This document shows, piece after piece, positions 33,982 to 35,100 of a DNA stretch of 35,100 nt. The stretch's first letter is position 1. Each line of letters opens with the position of its first letter. The notes under the pieces are model-generated. The model saw nothing but the letters and a program-made list of their open reading frames with translations. It had not been told where the DNA came from and did no database searches. Origin of the DNA: an uncultured Collinsella sp. (lineage in GTDB: Bacteria; Actinomycetota; Coriobacteriia; Coriobacteriales; Coriobacteriaceae); NCBI GenBank assembly GCA_905199225.1, contig CAJKFS010000025.1, positions 1 to 35,100 on the forward strand, in the 5' to 3' direction. A program made the position numbers and the translations under genes.

Positions 33982-34860
33982 CTAGCGCTCAACGAACTCT
34001 TGGATTTCCGCGAGCAGGCGCTTTGCCTCCTGACGGCCCTGGATATACAGGTCCAAAAGCTTTGCCGAATCGTGCTCGACATGGCCGACCTCGACCGGCT
34101 TTTGTGGAGCGACGACCAACGCGCGGCCCTCGCGCTCATACTTCCACAGGTGCATGCGCTGGATGTTGTAACGGTCGTGGCGCGTCTCGATAGCCTCGAG
34201 CAGATAGGGGTAGTCGGCATAGCGGGCGCGCGCGGCGGGCATAAACTCGTAGGGCTTTTTCTCATACGAGCGGTCCTGCGTGACAATGACAACCGCGCGG
34301 TCGAAGCCCGCCTCCTCGAGCACATGCTCGATGGGGACCGAATCGGCTACGCCGCCGTCGACGTATTTTTGCCCGTCAATCTCGACCGGCGGCGTCACCA
34401 GCGGCAACGAGGTCGATGCGCGCACGGCATCGAGATCAAGCACGGCGCTTTTGACCGGGAGGTACGTGGCGGTTCCAAAGAGCATGTCCGTCGCGACGGC
34501 GTACATCTCGATGGGGCTCGCGTCGAACGTCTCGCTGTCAAAGGGATCCAGGCGGTCCTGGACATCGTTGAAGATAAAGTCGTAACCCACAATGGAGCCC
34601 GTGGACGCAAACGATGCGGCGCCCATGAAGCGGCTATCGTTGCAGAAAGCCAGGTTGATGCGGTTGGCACGGCCGATCTGGTGCGACTTGTAGTTCACGC
34701 CGTTGAGAGCGCCGGCCGATACACCGTAGACAGCCGGAATCTCGACACCGGCCTCCATGAGAACGTCGAGCACGCCCGCGGTAAACTGCCCGCGGAAGCT
34801 GCCGCCCTCCAAAACGAGCGCGACCTTGCCGGCGTTCTTTGCCTTATCTTCTGCAGTCAT
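33982..34860 (-). CDS. Patatin-like phospholipase (YjjU-type)
   Basis: A 292-residue serine lipid acyl hydrolase. The oxyanion-hole loop is GGSFRG (19-24), the nucleophile elbow GVSAG (46-50; Ser48) and the catalytic Asp is in KYVDGGVADSVP. The pattern NRINLAFCNDSRFMG and YDFIFNDVQDRLDPFD, plus the C-terminal extension, resembles the YjjU group of bacterial patatins. No signal peptide or membrane helix, so it is probably cytosolic or peripheral. AGGAGG lies five bases before the ATG. It is not linked to a secretion system here, so a virulence role should not be assumed. Its substrate is unknown. Confidence 0.9.
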   Translation of the reverse strand: MTAEDKAKNAGKVALVLEGGSFRGQFTAGVLDVLMEAGVEIPAVYGVSAGALNGVNYKSHQIGRANRINLAFCNDSRFMGAASFASTGSIVGYDFIFNDVQDRLDPFDSETFDASPIEMYAVATDMLFGTATYLPVKSAVLDLDAVRASTSLPLVTPPVEIDGQKYVDGGVADSVPIEHVLEEAGFDRAVVIVTQDRSYEKKPYEFMPAARARYADYPYLLEAIETRHDRYNIQRMHLWKYEREGRALVVAPQKPVEVGHVEHDSAKLLDLYIQGRQEAKRLLAEIQEFVER

Positions 34861-35100
34861 ATTGACCTCCTGCGATTGCGTTTTGGCCTTCTTCTACCCA
34901 GTTTTGGGATGGCGAGCGCATGGGTTTTGGAGCAGAGTTCGATTCTCCGCGGTGCGGGGGATCCGTTGATGCTGGGCGAGGCCAGCTGAAATTCGATAAA
35001 CATCGCATCTGTTTTGAGCTGGGGCTTTGCGCGGAGAATCTGCGTATTTGCTTCGCAAATCCGCACCGGCTTCGGCCGCCTGCCGGCGTCCTCGCCCGCT
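34861..35100. other. Gene-free right end with long-range inverted repeat
   Basis: GATTCTCCGCG (34941-34951) and CGCGGAGAATC (35030-35040) are perfect complements 78 bases apart. Between them GCTGG (34971-34975) faces CCAGC (34982-34986). Further right, ATTTGC-TTC-GCAAAT (35044-35058) forms a short hairpin. No gene is supported up to the window edge; a structured transcript or the start of a unit continuing beyond 35100 is possible. Confidence 0.4.

Noticed and set aside
34857..35066. 69-codon minus-strand frame at the right end.
   Set aside because: It overlaps the start of the phospholipase gene and its ribosome-binding site and has no domain similarity.

Overview
The window looks like chromosomal core DNA of a high-GC Gram-positive bacterium of the class Coriobacteriia, most like Collinsella. 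Codons are mostly G/C-ending. Other pointers are a type III glutamine synthetase, a one-chain MurT-GatD amidotransferase, a large SARP-type regulator, and an anaerobe-style set of iron-containing alcohol and glycerol dehydrogenases and ferredoxin-like proteins. The genus is inferred; no rRNA or other decisive marker is present.

Layout. 1-376: gene-free DNA with nested hairpins and the guaA terminator. 377-3256: guaA (-) and an L-asparaginase gene (+), divergent. 3579-4263: a small XRE regulator and a degenerate HAD-like protein, divergent around a perfect palindrome. 4273-7112: a DUF1648 membrane protein, the GTPase/ATPase YchF and a multi-cluster Fe-S protein, all minus strand. 7264-10853: two glycerol-dehydrogenase paralogues and an Fe-dependent alcohol dehydrogenase, minus strand, separated by terminators. 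11354-15696: two paralogous TPR-like proteins and a MurT-GatD fusion (+). 15697-16512: tRNA-Glu, a degraded direct repeat of its 3' end with its terminator, and a 222-bp element with inverted ends. 16513-18600: type III glutamine synthetase (-), with a four-half-site GlnR-like box upstream. 19028-24726: metF, a free-standing MetH reactivation domain and metH, then a UPF0210 protein (+). 24744-24885: an element with 36-bp perfect inverted repeats. 25053-26398: a methyltransferase and the ribosome-assembly protein YhbY (+). 26468-29467: a 999-residue SARP/STAND-type regulator (-). 29916-32823: nagB, a lone PTS EIIA and glmM (-). 32947-33788: rplM-rpsI (-). 33982-34860: a patatin-like phospholipase (-).

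How the genes fit together. The metF group supplies methyl groups to homocysteine; MetH lacks its own reactivation domain and the adjacent gene supplies it. glmM, the EIIA and nagB sit at the junction of sugar uptake, amino-sugar catabolism and cell-wall precursor synthesis, and MurT-GatD amidates peptidoglycan precursors. The glutamine synthetase, GMP synthetase, asparaginase and MurT-GatD all consume or release glutamine, asparagine or ammonia. No CRISPR array, prophage, transposase or complete mobile element was found. The accessory signals are intergenic repeats and structured leaders.
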